NCBI RefSeq assembly: GCF_000368865.1
Contig: NZ_KB849727.1
Location: 1,181,122 to 1,245,121, forward strand
Length of the DNA: 64,000 nt
Direction of reading: 5' to 3'
Origin: Acinetobacter bouvetii DSM 14964 = CIP 107468
GTDB taxonomy: Bacteria > Pseudomonadota > Gammaproteobacteria > Pseudomonadales > Moraxellaceae
This document shows positions 28,727 to 37,993 of this stretch, in pieces. The position numbers and the translations under genes are program-made. A model generated the notes under the pieces. The model was not told the DNA's origin and ran no database searches. It was given only the letters and a program-made list of their open reading frames with translations. Every line of letters starts with the position of its first letter. Within the stretch, counting starts at the first letter, position 1.

Positions 28727-29018
28727 GAGTTTCAGCAAGCCTATTCTGCCTTCAGCATAAAATGAGAATCCGTCAATCACTGCATCAGCTGTTGCCCGAT
28801 GAGCAATTTCGCCAATTATTTTGCAGTTTTCCACATCCCGTGATGTATCTTTCCATCATAAAGAACTGCGCACTTATGCACAACACCCTTAATTTATCCG
28901 TAAAACGGTTTTTTCCTTTTTGGCAAATCATTTAAAACAATGCAGTTATATTTTGAGCAGCGCCTTTTTTAAGCAATGCTGAATAAACAATCAATAATTC
29001 AAACACTTTAAAACAATA

Positions 29019-29045
29019 AAAATGGCTCAAATGAGCCATTTTTAT
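29019..29045. terminator. Terminator downstream of rpe
   Basis: ATGGCTC and GAGCCAT flank AAAT, with A and T runs outside. It lies about 140 bases past the rpe stop on its strand, so the rpe transcript would run through the DnaA-box array. Confidence 0.8.
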
Positions 29046-29100
29046 ACAAATAAAGTCTAATTAATAACCCTTTGATACACTGTTGTTTATTCTTTATTCA

Positions 29101-29160
29101 AGTTATCCATATAGTTATCGACATAGATATCCATACGTTTATCCATAAAGTTATCCACAA
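29101..29160 (+). repeat. Five tandem 12-base repeats, each with a DnaA-box-like 9-mer
   Basis: 9-mers start at 29103, 29115, 29127, 29139 and 29151, exactly 12 bases apart: TTATCCATA, TTATCGACA, ATATCCATA, TTATCCATA, TTATCCACA. The last is the consensus strong DnaA box; the others differ by one or two bases. The unit is roughly AG-TTATCCATA-T. Confidence 0.85.
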
Positions 29161-29186
29161 CCTGTATCGGATTTATTCATAACGGC

Positions 29187-29873
29187 TTAAGCTTCCACTG
29201 CACCAGCTTTTGCCAATTCAGAGCGCATTTCATCAATCACAGCTTTATAATCCGGCTTGCCGAAAATAGCTGAACCGGCAACAAACATATCTGCGCCCGC
29301 CTCTGCAATTTCACGGATATTGCCGGGCCCTACACCGCCATCCACTTCCAGGCGGATGTCACGGCCTGAAGCATCAATAATTTTTCGCGCTTGACGCAAT
29401 TTCTCCAGCGTCATTGGAATAAATTTCTGACCGCCAAAGCCCGGGTTAACACTCATCAGCAAGATTTGATCGACTTTATCCAAGACATAGTCCAAATAAT
29501 GCAGCGGTGTTGCAGGGTTGAAGACCAGACCCGCTTTCGCGCCGCCAGCTTTGATCAGCTGTAAAGAACGGTCAATATGATCTGTCGCTTCCGGATGGAA
29601 CGTAATAATATCCGCACCCGCTTCCAAAAAATCACCAATCATGCGGTCGACTGGCGACACCATCAAATGCACATCAATCGGCGCTTGAATACCGTATTTT
29701 TTCAATGCTTTGCACACGCCTGCACCAAAAGTCAGATTCGGCACATAGTGATTATCCATCACATCAAAATGCACAACATCTGCGCCGGCCTGCAGAACAT
29801 TGTCCACTTCTTCACCTAAACGGGCAAAGTCAGCAGATAAAATGGAAGGCGCAATTAAAAATGGCTTGGACAT
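29187..29873 (-). CDS. rpe: Ribulose-phosphate 3-epimerase Rpe
   Basis: A 228-residue TIM-barrel enzyme that interconverts ribulose-5-phosphate and xylulose-5-phosphate in the pentose phosphate pathway. Signatures: [34 protein letters not shown] (metal and catalytic residues), [19 protein letters not shown] and [11 protein letters not shown]. The start [10 protein letters not shown] at 29873 matches the family; 15 codons upstream are open but begin in a non-conserved leader. Confidence 0.96.
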   Translation of the reverse strand: MSKPFLIAPSILSADFARLGEEVDNVLQAGADVVHFDVMDNHYVPNLTFGAGVCKALKKYGIQAPIDVHLMVSPVDRMIGDFLEAGADIITFHPEATDHIDRSLQLIKAGGAKAGLVFNPATPLHYLDYVLDKVDQILLMSVNPGFGGQKFIPMTLEKLRQARKIIDASGRDIRLEVDGGVGPGNIREIAEAGADMFVAGSAIFGKPDYKAVIDEMRSELAKAGAVEA

Positions 29874-29908
29874 GATGAACCTGGCTATGGAGAAGTAGTA
29901 TTTTTTAC

Positions 29909-29917
29909 AGTATAGCA
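29909..29917 (-). promoter_or_regulatory. Possible extended -10 promoter of rpe
   Basis: TGCTATACT on the minus strand fits an extended -10 element (TGnTATAAT) 36 bases upstream of the rpe start; no good -35 is seen, which is tolerated for this type. Confidence 0.4.
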
Positions 29918-30159
29918 AAACTGGCTGATCGGCGCTTGCCTGCTGCTATGCATTGCCATGATAAATATTAAGGCAAGAATGCTGACCGCATCAGGGAAAA
30001 TAAGCTTTGGCATCACGGATGTATGCTCAAGAAAAGAGGCTGAACACGATCCATCAGCCGCAAGATTGCTTTTAAACAATGCGCTGCAATTTTTGAATAG
30101 GCATCTGCAGATAAATGCTTTAGGGTCTAAGTCCTATTCATCTTTACCTGTGGATCAGT

Positions 30160-30450
30160 ATGCCTCAATCTTCACATAGCCAAATTGCGACAGGGCAAGC
30201 GGCTCGAATTGCCAAACGCTTGCTTAATCATTGGAAGCACAAATTTGACGTTTCTGAATCGGAAACCCTGCTGCAGATTTTTATGCCGACTGCTGAAATT
30301 CAGCTTAGCCCTGACACTGCGCATCTGAACGTAGCGATTATCGCGACAACGCCAGATGCTGATTTGCCCCGCTTAGAACAGGTGGTGCTGGATCATTTAA
30401 TCCGCATGGGGCAAGAAGAACTTAGCGCAGAATGGCTGCGTTCAGAATAA
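30160..30450 (+). CDS. DUF2218 family protein
   Basis: A 96-residue protein of the DUF2218 type: AARIAKRLLNHWKHKFDV, then SPDTAHLNVAIIATTPDADLPRLEQVVLDHLIRM and EWLRSE. Family members are small, often near iron or siderophore genes, and of unknown function. No such neighbours are present here. Confidence 0.75.
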   Translation: MPQSSHSQIATGQAARIAKRLLNHWKHKFDVSESETLLQIFMPTAEIQLSPDTAHLNVAIIATTPDADLPRLEQVVLDHLIRMGQEELSAEWLRSE

Positions 30451-30584
30451 AATGCTGCCATCTGCTGCCCAATGTGATTTGAGACAAGTAGAATAGCTCC
30501 GCTTGCCTCAAAAGCACTCTTCTTAAGAAAAGCCATGATAAAAGCTGCGTGAAATATCCAGCGTCCTTATATACTGCATTTTCT

Positions 30585-31616
30585 TCATAAAGATGGATGC
30601 TGTGACTGATAATTTTTAACCGCTTCAATCCGCTCGTAGGTTGCAGGATGCGAACTTAAAAAATCTTGCCAAGAGCGCTTTTCAGTCACTTTCTCACCGG
30701 CATCATCCGCAAGGCGCTGTAAAAAATTAGCATAGTGCATGGTTTTCAGATGATGCTGATCCATCATGCGCATGGCATATAAATCTGCTTCGGACTCAAA
30801 ATCCCGCGAATAGCTTGCGCCAATCAGCGCAACAGGCAATGTGGTGATCAGATCAGAACTGTCCCCCGTAATCATCAAGGCAATGACGCTGAACCCAAGG
30901 CTGGATAATGCCTGCTGCATGCTGTGGCGCTGCGCTAAATGCCCTTGCTCATGCGCCAGCACTCCTAAAAGCTCATCATCATTTTTGGCCAGCTTCACCA
31001 GCTCATCGGTCAGTATGATGGTGTTATTCGGAATTGCCAGCGCATTGGCGCCAATGCTTCCGCCGCCGCGGAAAATCAGCTTTGCAGGCTGCGCTCCGGC
31101 AACCAGACGCTGATATTTCTGCAGCAGTTCATTCTGGCGGGCTTTAGGCAGCTGCGAGTCTGCTGTCATCTCCAGAATATACTTTTCCGCTTGATCGCCC
31201 CAGCTCTGCATTGTCTGTGCAGGTAAATGCTTTGACACCTGATAAGACGCCGCAGGCACGCCCCATTTAATGACAGCAAAGGCCAAAGCAGCCACAAATG
31301 CCACACTGAACAGAATTAAACTGGGTGTTTTTTCCAGTTTCCAGACGGTATGCAGGCGGTCTTTAGCGGTTAAATTAAACCACTCAGGCAAAGCATCTTT
31401 AAATTCCAGCCGAGATTCATCCTTAAATTCAATAATCGGCTGAATCGTCCCCAATGCGCCAATCAATGTCATATCGTCATACATATAGACCCGCTGCTGC
31501 ACCAGCTGAATGCCATATTTCACTAAAACACGCTGTTCATCCAGTTTAAGCACTTGCGCAATTTGCGGCTTAGCGCTGATACCGTCGTAAAATACCGCAT
31601 CGGCAGAAAGGTTCAT
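30585..31616 (-). CDS. M48-family membrane metalloprotease
   Basis: A 343-residue zinc protease. HEQGH (222-226) gives two zinc ligands and the catalytic glutamate, and SRDFESEAD holds the third ligand, Glu274. A membrane helix lies at about 98-118. The N-terminal 85 residues are an extra domain outside the protease core. Start MNLSAD at 31616 has GGGAG upstream. It follows the DUF898 gene by 15 bases; this pairing suggests a joint membrane-quality or envelope role, which is inferred. Confidence 0.88.
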   Translation of the reverse strand: MNLSADAVFYDGISAKPQIAQVLKLDEQRVLVKYGIQLVQQRVYMYDDMTLIGALGTIQPIIEFKDESRLEFKDALPEWFNLTAKDRLHTVWKLEKTPSLILFSVAFVAALAFAVIKWGVPAASYQVSKHLPAQTMQSWGDQAEKYILEMTADSQLPKARQNELLQKYQRLVAGAQPAKLIFRGGGSIGANALAIPNNTIILTDELVKLAKNDDELLGVLAHEQGHLAQRHSMQQALSSLGFSVIALMITGDSSDLITTLPVALIGASYSRDFESEADLYAMRMMDQHHLKTMHYANFLQRLADDAGEKVTEKRSWQDFLSSHPATYERIEAVKNYQSQHPSL

Positions 31617-31631
31617 GGCTGTCTCCCGCAA

Positions 31632-32741
31632 TTAAAGTGAAATATCCAAATCAAAGATCTCACTGAGTTCTTCAGCGACCGCATTGTGGTCTTGCTGCAG
31701 CTGGTTCATCAAATAATCGGGATTATCGGCCAGCACCAGTTTTAATGATTCGGTCTGATATTTGTATAAGCGAATTGCAGCCCATGGCGTAAGCAATCCG
31801 AGAGAAATAATTTTTGCCAGCCAGTTGCTGAGAATAATCCATGCATAGCGCCATTGGCTGCAGCCCGCGGTGAAGCGGCTGCGGTTAATCGATGTGCTGT
31901 TCCATGAGGTAATAAAAATACGCGCCATCATCAAAGGCCAAACAAATAAGTAGCCAATGAGATATGCAAGCAAAAACAGCCCAGTATAATATTTAATCCC
32001 TAAGCCTCCGCCCATGCTGTACATCAGGCCCAGCACCGCGGCCAATACAGCCATTGCTGCCATAAAAATAAACACCGGCATATACATCGCGCGCATATAG
32101 GCAGGCCAATCAGCATTTAACTTAAAGTTCAGCTGCCCAATATACAAATGATTCAGGCACTCCCGCTTATAGAGCCAGACTGCGGCTGGAAAAAACAGCC
32201 CCATGGTGAATACCGTCACCGCAACGCATTTCAAAAAGCACCAATACACGCTTTTATTGCTTCCTGCAAAAAAGAACCGGCTATTGCCGAACTTGCTGTT
32301 GCGGGCGCGGAAACGGATCGTCGAACGCACCAGCCATGGCACTGCCAAGAAAATCAGCAGCAGGCCTGCCAAGAGCAACTCGACTGAATATTTCATAGCA
32401 AAGGAAATTGCGCCGTAAATAACGAGGGCAATGATACGTCCGATTAAAATTTTAGACGGCAGACCTGTAAAATCGAAACGGCGCTGAATAAACCATGTAT
32501 TGCCATAGAAATAGCGTAGGCGGCGCACTTTCGCCCACGGCGCGTATAAGCCTAATGTAATGATGGTCAGTAAAATATTGACAATCCAAATGCCAAAATA
32601 TTCCGAGGCCGTTCCCTGAAAACGAAATGAATATTGCAGTCCCAAATCAATGGAAGCCCCCACCGCTTGCTGCGGTGTTTCTTCAAAAAATGGAGTGGGA
32701 AAGTCTGGGTTTTGATTGGGATAGGTTTCTGAATTTTGCAT
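31632..32741 (-). CDS. YjgN/DUF898 family inner membrane protein
   Basis: A 369-residue multi-helix membrane protein with the DUF898 hallmarks: SFRFQGTASEYFGIWIVNILLTIITLGLYAPWAKVRRLRYFYGNTW and a second repeat-like copy near the end (NWLAKIISLGLLTPWAAIRLYKYQTESL). The function of this family is unknown. First gene of a two-gene unit with the M48 protease. Confidence 0.85.
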   Translation of the reverse strand: MQNSETYPNQNPDFPTPFFEETPQQAVGASIDLGLQYSFRFQGTASEYFGIWIVNILLTIITLGLYAPWAKVRRLRYFYGNTWFIQRRFDFTGLPSKILIGRIIALVIYGAISFAMKYSVELLLAGLLLIFLAVPWLVRSTIRFRARNSKFGNSRFFFAGSNKSVYWCFLKCVAVTVFTMGLFFPAAVWLYKRECLNHLYIGQLNFKLNADWPAYMRAMYMPVFIFMAAMAVLAAVLGLMYSMGGGLGIKYYTGLFLLAYLIGYLFVWPLMMARIFITSWNSTSINRSRFTAGCSQWRYAWIILSNWLAKIISLGLLTPWAAIRLYKYQTESLKLVLADNPDYLMNQLQQDHNAVAEELSEIFDLDISL

Positions 32742-33181
32742 AAAAAGCCTAAAAAATTATTTTAATAATTGAGTGATCCAGTGTCACCGCACTGTTCAGC
32801 ATGACTGCAATATACGGTGAATTATACAAGCAGGTGCTGACGTTATTCTGCGCTATCCTTTGATTCTATAGATAAAATGAATAAATATGGAGTACTTTGC
32901 TGTCAGCGGGCGGAAAAACTATTTCAATCAGCGGCAAACATTCAGTCTGGCAGGACTCACGTTAAAATCGCCTGCATATGAAACATATCCATTGACCTGA
33001 ATAAAAATTTTCCAAGATTGAATCCACACTATTTCGGCTAAATGCACGGCGCTGTGAAGCGCCTATCCCGCCAGTGTGGCTTTGATCAGCAATATCCGCT
33101 ATATCGAAGCGCAATCCGCAGCATAAATGCATCATACTGCGGCATCCGAAACAGCATTTCAAATTGCTCTGATCCGAGATT
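32742..33181. other. Gene-free 440-base region
   Basis: No frame longer than about 65 codons is convincing, and I recognise no RNA, repeat or promoter. GC content around 33030-33140 is close to that of coding DNA, so a decayed gene is possible but I cannot name one. Confidence 0.4.
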
Positions 33182-34012
33182 TTATCTGTTTAATTCAGCG
33201 CTATGGAACTGAATATGCGCGTCAATAAAACTGGCAATAAAGTAATAGCTGTGGTCATACCCTTCACGCATGTTCAGCGTCAGCGGATAGTTCATTTCAC
33301 GGCAGGCATCGCTCAGCAATTCAGGCTTTAGCTGTTCTTCCAAAAACGAATCCGCAGAACCTTGATCCACTAAAATTGGCTTGCGCGCTGCACCCGACTT
33401 AATCAGCTCAACGGCATCATAACGGCACCACAGCAATTGATCATCGCCGAGATAAGCCCTAAATGCCTTCTGCCCCCAAGGCACTTGCGACGGCGCAACA
33501 ATAGGCGAAAAGGCGGAAATGCTCTGATAAACATCCGGATTGCTCAAGCCAATGACTAAAGCGCCATGCCCTCCGGCACTATGCCCCATAATGCTTTGCA
33601 CCCGCTTGCTTGGAAAGTTTTCATCTATTAAGGCCCGCAGTTCATGAACGATATAATCATACATTTGATAATGTTCAGACCATGGCGCTTGAGTCGCATT
33701 GAGATAAAATCCTGCACCTTGCCCTAAATCGTAAGCCGCATCATCCGCGATATTGTCACCCCGCGGGCTGGTATCCGGAGCGACAATAATCACTTTATTT
33801 TCGGATGCATATTTTTGAGCGCCGGCTTTGGTAATGAAATTCTGCTCATTGCAGGTCAGCCCGGAAAGCCAGTAAATGACTGGCAATTTCTCATCCTTTG
33901 CATGCGGCGGCAGATAGATTGAGAAGTTCATAGCGCATTTTAAAACATCTGACTGGTGCTGATAAACGTCCTGCCAACCGCCAAATGAGGCATGTCTTTC
34001 CATTCTTTCCAT
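33182..34012 (-). CDS. fghA: S-formylglutathione hydrolase
   Basis: A 276-residue esterase D-type serine hydrolase that splits S-formylglutathione to formate and glutathione in formaldehyde removal. LSGLTCNEQNFITKAGAQ is the oxyanion/substrate motif; the nucleophile is Ser145 in GHSAGGHGA, with Asp in DQGSADSFL and His in GYDHSYYF. The usual form of the elbow is GHSMGG, so Ala147 is a small variation. AGGAA precedes the ATG at 34012. No glutathione-dependent formaldehyde dehydrogenase gene is adjacent, unlike the common pairing. Confidence 0.9.
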   Translation of the reverse strand: MERMERHASFGGWQDVYQHQSDVLKCAMNFSIYLPPHAKDEKLPVIYWLSGLTCNEQNFITKAGAQKYASENKVIIVAPDTSPRGDNIADDAAYDLGQGAGFYLNATQAPWSEHYQMYDYIVHELRALIDENFPSKRVQSIMGHSAGGHGALVIGLSNPDVYQSISAFSPIVAPSQVPWGQKAFRAYLGDDQLLWCRYDAVELIKSGAARKPILVDQGSADSFLEEQLKPELLSDACREMNYPLTLNMREGYDHSYYFIASFIDAHIQFHSAELNR

Positions 34013-34205
34013 GAATCATTCCTTAAATCATTCTGGCTAACATACTAACGCAATTGCTTCATAAGCTTATGCTATTTTGATCATGAAATTTTGAATTTCT
34101 GCTTCTTTAAATCTGCAACAGGCCTGTTTCATTGTTCTACATAAGACACATGCTGCTCCAGCGCGTTGCAGTAGAAAGGCATGCATCTTTTTAAAGTGCA
34201 TTTAT

Positions 34206-35093
34206 TTAAAGTGTGTTTATAAATGCAGCTAAGCGCTGGTCAAACAAGCTTGATTCCTCCCAAAATGGCGCATGCCCAGAATGATAAAAAATATCGGATT
34301 GAATTTTTGGATTGATATGCTTTGCCCGCTGTAATGAAGCTTCAGCATTCACCAAAGCATCGTGCTGGCCATAAATAAATAGCATAGGTAAATTAGGCTG
34401 ATTCAAACCCTGTTCTGCGGGAATGCTGATAGCAGGCACTGAGCGCTGCATGGTGGAATTTGCAAGCGCAGCTGCGGAGAGCAGCCGTTCAAAACTAACC
34501 GTATCAGGCTGCTGATAAAAACAAAGTTGTAAAAAATCACGTTCTGCATCTAGGTGCGTTTGCAAATTTTCAGCAGCCATCCCACTATATACAGCGGGAT
34601 GGGCGGGTATTTGTTCAGTATTCAGCTCAACTACACCGCCAGCAAAGACCGCTCCGCGTATATTCGCCTTTGTATATTTTGCAAAATAATTACTGATGAC
34701 CGCTCCGCCTAATGACCAGCCAACCAGCACAGTTTTTTGAGCATGACTGGCATCTATCACGGCAGCCAAGTCATCCGCCCAAAGTGCGCCATCGGTATAA
34801 GCCGCTGCAGAGTTGGGCTGATCAGAGTTTCCATGCCCGCGTAAATCATAGCGGATTAAACGATACTGTTTTAGTTGAGGATCAATACGTTGCTTCTCCC
34901 AATTTAAATGGCTGCCCAATAAACCATGAATAAAAATGATGGCGGCGCCTTCAGACGGGCCTGTTTCATATATCGAAATCTTCACGCCATCGCTTGAAAT
35001 AGCAAAATAGCTCTTTTCTTGCGCATAAAGCGCAGTTGAAAGCATAAGAAGGATTGCGCTGAAAGAAGTTTGAATAAAGGTAAATAACGGCAT
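34206..35093 (-). CDS. Exported alpha/beta hydrolase
   Basis: A 295-residue hydrolase with a signal peptide (about residues 1-25, ending LYAQ), oxyanion motif FIHGLLGSHLNW, nucleophile elbow GWSLGG, acid in YGQHDALV and histidine in YHSGHAPFWEE. Substrate unknown. It is divergent from the MerR gene and its promoter is spanned by a MerR-type operator, so the MerR protein most likely controls it. Confidence 0.85.
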   Translation of the reverse strand: MPLFTFIQTSFSAILLMLSTALYAQEKSYFAISSDGVKISIYETGPSEGAAIIFIHGLLGSHLNWEKQRIDPQLKQYRLIRYDLRGHGNSDQPNSAAAYTDGALWADDLAAVIDASHAQKTVLVGWSLGGAVISNYFAKYTKANIRGAVFAGGVVELNTEQIPAHPAVYSGMAAENLQTHLDAERDFLQLCFYQQPDTVSFERLLSAAALANSTMQRSVPAISIPAEQGLNQPNLPMLFIYGQHDALVNAEASLQRAKHINPKIQSDIFYHSGHAPFWEESSLFDQRLAAFINTL

Positions 35094-35122
35094 AAATTTT
35101 CTCTGTTGTTAAGCTGGCTTGT

Positions 35123-35154
35123 ATGCTAAACATTGACACTAACGTCAGAGTCAA
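35123..35154 (-). promoter_or_regulatory. MerR-type promoter/operator for the exported hydrolase
   Basis: A 22-base dyad at 35133-35154 has outer arms TTGAC/GTCAA around a central ACGT. On the minus strand its edge is a -35 box TTGACT and the likely -10 is TAGCAT (35123-35128), giving a 20-base spacer. A spacer of 19-20 bases with a dyad inside it is the hallmark of MerR-activated promoters. Confidence 0.7.
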
Positions 35155-35171
35155 CAGGGCTAATTCAATTT

Positions 35172-35522
35172 ATGCTGTTATCTATTGGGGAGCTAGCTAA
35201 AAAAGCAGGTGTCAGTGTCCGCGTAGTCCGTTATTACAACAATCAAGGACTGCTTCATTCTCAGCGCGGGGCCAATGGCTACCGCTACTTTAAAGAGCAA
35301 ACCATTACTCAAATTCAGCAAATCCAGCGCTTTATCGCGTTTGGTTTCAATCTGGCTGAAATCCGTACTTTCCCCGACTGCATGCGTTTAATTGAAGACG
35401 CAGCATTTTGCCCAGAAACGCAAAGCCTGCAAAAAGCGCGCTTAGATAAAATTGAGCAGCAGATTATAGATTTGGAAAGAAAGAAGCTTGAGCTGTTAAA
35501 GTCTCTCGCTGAAGAGCAATAA
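35172..35522 (+). CDS. MerR-family transcriptional regulator
   Basis: A 116-residue regulator: LSIGELAKKAGVSVRVVRYYNNQGLLHSQRGANGYRYF is the MerR winged helix-turn-helix, followed by the dimerisation helix ending in LERKKLELLKSLAEE. A cysteine (CMRLIEDAAFC) pair lies before the long helix; whether it senses metal, redox or a ligand is unknown. The start MLLSIGEL at 35172 is chosen because the upstream 13 codons fall inside the operator. Confidence 0.9.
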   Translation: MLLSIGELAKKAGVSVRVVRYYNNQGLLHSQRGANGYRYFKEQTITQIQQIQRFIAFGFNLAEIRTFPDCMRLIEDAAFCPETQSLQKARLDKIEQQIIDLERKKLELLKSLAEEQ

Positions 35523-35632
35523 AAGATCGCATAACAAAGAAAGTTTCAATTTTAAGGTGCAGGCTTAGGCTCTGCCACAGCGGTATGAACATGCGTGCAG
35601 CTGTAACAAATGCCTATGAATGAGGTGTGGAG

Positions 35633-37051
35633 TTAATTCAGCGCTGCGGCAACAGGCTTCTGTGGTGCCGAAACAAGTTTCTGCGGCGCAGTGGCAGGCG
35701 GAAATAAGCGCTGCTCTAATTGCGGCAGCATCAATTGCATATTTTTGCCAATTGACCATTGCGGTTCAGACGGTTCAAAGCCTTGCGCACTTTCCCATTG
35801 CGCGACTGTTTGTTTGGTTTGTTCAAATGCTGCTTCTATGGAAGGCTGCTCACGCATCGCCTGATCAAAAAATGCGCGCCCAAAATAGGTGTAATCCGCT
35901 TCACTCGAACAGCCGAAGGACTGGCGGTCAGCCGCCGATGCGGTAATCACCAGCGTATTTTCATCCTGCAAAGCAGGAACAAAACTGCCGGAATAGCAAG
36001 ACGAAATCACAATCACCCGCCAGCGGATGCCAGCGGCATCCAAAGTGTCACGCAGCCATTTCGGGTCAACCTGCGCTAAATCCAAGGGAGCATTTTCTAT
36101 TTCAAACACGTTCGGCAAGCCATGCGAAGTCATATATAAAAATAAGACATCGCTTTCCTTATTCATCTGCTGGCCAATACGGCGCAAAGCCATTTCCATG
36201 CTGGTTCGGGATGCAATCGGCAATTCCGTGCGGGTTGCCGGATTGTTGACTAAAGCCATAGAGTGGCCAAAGGTGCCGAAACGCGTATCAAACTGTTCTT
36301 TAATCCGTTCAATTTCCAGTTTAAAGACATCTTGATAGCTGGCTCCCGCCACCCCTAAAAAATACCAGTGGGTTTGCGCAAATTCCCCATATTCCACGCC
36401 ATCTAGAGATTTGTTCAGCAATTTGCTCTGCGCATAGAACGCATCTTCTGCAAATGTTGGCGGCATGTCTTCCACTTTCCAGATCGGCTGGTCTTTGACT
36501 GATATTTGCCATACCACCAAAGTAAACAGCGTCGCCAGCATAATCAGCGCGCGCTCCCACCATGGCCATTTCAGCTCTCGGGAAATCACCCAGACAACAG
36601 CCAGGCTTTGCCACACAAACAGGATAATGAACAGGGTTGGAATAAAGTCATACAGGATATACGGCAGCGCATCCAGATCGCCCAAATACTGTATCAAACC
36701 CTGGAACAGCATGATGTGGGTATCCAGCACCAGCCATAACAGCGCAGGCACCAGCATCAGGCGCGGGTTATTGACCCGCTGTGACAAAAAGATCCCGACA
36801 ATCAAGGCAATAAAAGGCCAAAGCGCGTAGCTGACCAAGCCTTGCGGGTTAAATTCGCCAATGCGCCCGCTGCTCAGCCAGCTGAACAGGCTGTTTGCGC
36901 AGCCGCCTAAAATCCCCCAAAACACCAATTGCAGAATAGATGGGCGGACAATCTGAAGCGAGCGCCTAGACCCTAAAAACAGCCACATCCCCGCAGTTTG
37001 GTTGCTTTTAAAATCATGCCAAAAATTGATGGAGGGTTTGAAGTCGATCAT
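35633..37051 (-). CDS. Membrane-anchored C13-family (caspase/legumain-like) cysteine peptidase
   Basis: A 472-residue protein. The N-terminal 180 residues hold five to six membrane helices; the C-terminal half is a peptidase C13 domain with catalytic His310 in LYMTSHGLPN and Cys352 in VVISSCYSGSFVPAL, numbered from the ATG at 37051. The core is preceded by FLGVAGASYQDVFKLE. The C-terminus is a Pro/Ala/Gln tail. A 9-codon longer frame begins with GTG. C13 proteins in bacteria are little studied; proteolysis near the membrane is inferred. Confidence 0.82.
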   Translation of the reverse strand: MIDFKPSINFWHDFKSNQTAGMWLFLGSRRSLQIVRPSILQLVFWGILGGCANSLFSWLSSGRIGEFNPQGLVSYALWPFIALIVGIFLSQRVNNPRLMLVPALLWLVLDTHIMLFQGLIQYLGDLDALPYILYDFIPTLFIILFVWQSLAVVWVISRELKWPWWERALIMLATLFTLVVWQISVKDQPIWKVEDMPPTFAEDAFYAQSKLLNKSLDGVEYGEFAQTHWYFLGVAGASYQDVFKLEIERIKEQFDTRFGTFGHSMALVNNPATRTELPIASRTSMEMALRRIGQQMNKESDVLFLYMTSHGLPNVFEIENAPLDLAQVDPKWLRDTLDAAGIRWRVIVISSCYSGSFVPALQDENTLVITASAADRQSFGCSSEADYTYFGRAFFDQAMREQPSIEAAFEQTKQTVAQWESAQGFEPSEPQWSIGKNMQLMLPQLEQRLFPPATAPQKLVSAPQKPVAAALN

Positions 37052-37174
37052 ATAAATCTTATGGGGGTTATGGCTCACTTATCACATCAGCAAGTGTATG
37101 CTTGATGCAGTTTTTATCAATGCTATTTTTCAACTATATAGCAAATCAGGGGGATTTTTGAAGTCATTATCACA

Positions 37175-37993
37175 CTAAATTGCCAGATCATGCTGAAAAT
37201 AGGCATCAAAACGGCAGGCATCCCCTTGCCATTGATGCTGCGGTTCCTGATTCGCCAGAAATACCGCCAGTCTTGGGCGTTTTACCACAACACGTTTTGC
37301 CACCTGCTGCGCTAAACCCAGCAAATTGTCGCCCAAATCCATTTCGCCATCTTCCGGCAACAGCATGTGCAGCAACTGCATCTGCTTTTTCACTTGCGCC
37401 TGTTTTTTAATGGCCTGCTGATTTTGATCACGCTGAGGAAACATGGGATCTAAATATACGACATCCGTCGTTTTGCGCTGCACGGCCTGTTCACGCAAAT
37501 AATCTGCTGAATCTTGAAAAACCAAATGAATGCGCGCAGCCACTGGCTTTAAAAAAGGATCCTGCATGGCCTGCCGATGCGAGTCTTCAAGCAGCGTAAA
37601 CAAAATCGGATGGCGTTCCAGCAAAGTTACGTTGGCGCCTAAATACGCCATCAGCAGGCTGTCATGGCCAAGGCCGGCTGTCGCATCAATCAAATTGGGC
37701 TTTTCTGCCAAATTGCAGGCGCGGCCAATCATTTCAGATTTAATCGATGCCCGTTTCAAACGTCCGGCTTCCGCTTTCCAGTCCGGCTGCATTTTCATGC
37801 CATTGGCACATAGCCAAAGGCCATCCGCATCTACGCTCAAAGCGATATCCGGATTTTGGCGGAAAAACCGCGCATTGAGTTTTTCTGCAACCTGAATATT
37901 TACATCAACCCCACGAGAAGAAAGCACAGCAGAGAACTGCTGTGCTTTCGGTTCAAACTCGGCTTCTGTGTATAAGCGCATTTCGCTTACCAT
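37175..37993 (-). CDS. rsmJ: 16S rRNA (guanine(1516)-N2)-methyltransferase RsmJ
   Basis: A 272-residue SAM-dependent methyltransferase. [38 protein letters not shown] is the SAM-binding region and [10 protein letters not shown] the catalytic N-P-P-F/D-P-x-F type motif; RVVVKRP follows as in E. coli RsmJ. It modifies G1516 of 16S rRNA. The first ATG overlaps the uppP stop by 7 bases; an ATG four codons later (37981) is equally possible. Confidence 0.92.
   Translation of the reverse strand: MVSEMRLYTEAEFEPKAQQFSAVLSSRGVDVNIQVAEKLNARFFRQNPDIALSVDADGLWLCANGMKMQPDWKAEAGRLKRASIKSEMIGRACNLAEKPNLIDATAGLGHDSLLMAYLGANVTLLERHPILFTLLEDSHRQAMQDPFLKPVAARIHLVFQDSADYLREQAVQRKTTDVVYLDPMFPQRDQNQQAIKKQAQVKKQMQLLHMLLPEDGEMDLGDNLLGLAQQVAKRVVVKRPRLAVFLANQEPQHQWQGDACRFDAYFQHDLAI

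Larger units (their letters stand above)
28727..29186. other. Intergenic region rich in DnaA-box-like 9-mers
   Basis: This 460-base region has no gene. All DnaA-like 9-mers found lie on the plus strand: TTTTCCACA (28827), TTATGCACA (28874, a perfect TTATNCACA), TTATCCGTA (28894), then the tandem array at 29101-29160, and TTATTCATA (29173). The stretch 28905-29100 between them is strongly AT-rich. A hairpin terminator sits at 29019-29045. Confidence 0.6.

Noticed and set aside
29874..30159. Possible gene between rpe and the DUF2218 gene
   Set aside because: Short overlapping frames on both strands, none with a ribosome site or recognisable sequence; treated as a promoter region.
32962..33162. 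Possible short minus-strand gene in the gap beside the formylglutathione hydrolase
   Set aside because: Cys/Arg-rich product without family resemblance, no Shine-Dalgarno, no conserved neighbour; too weak to call.
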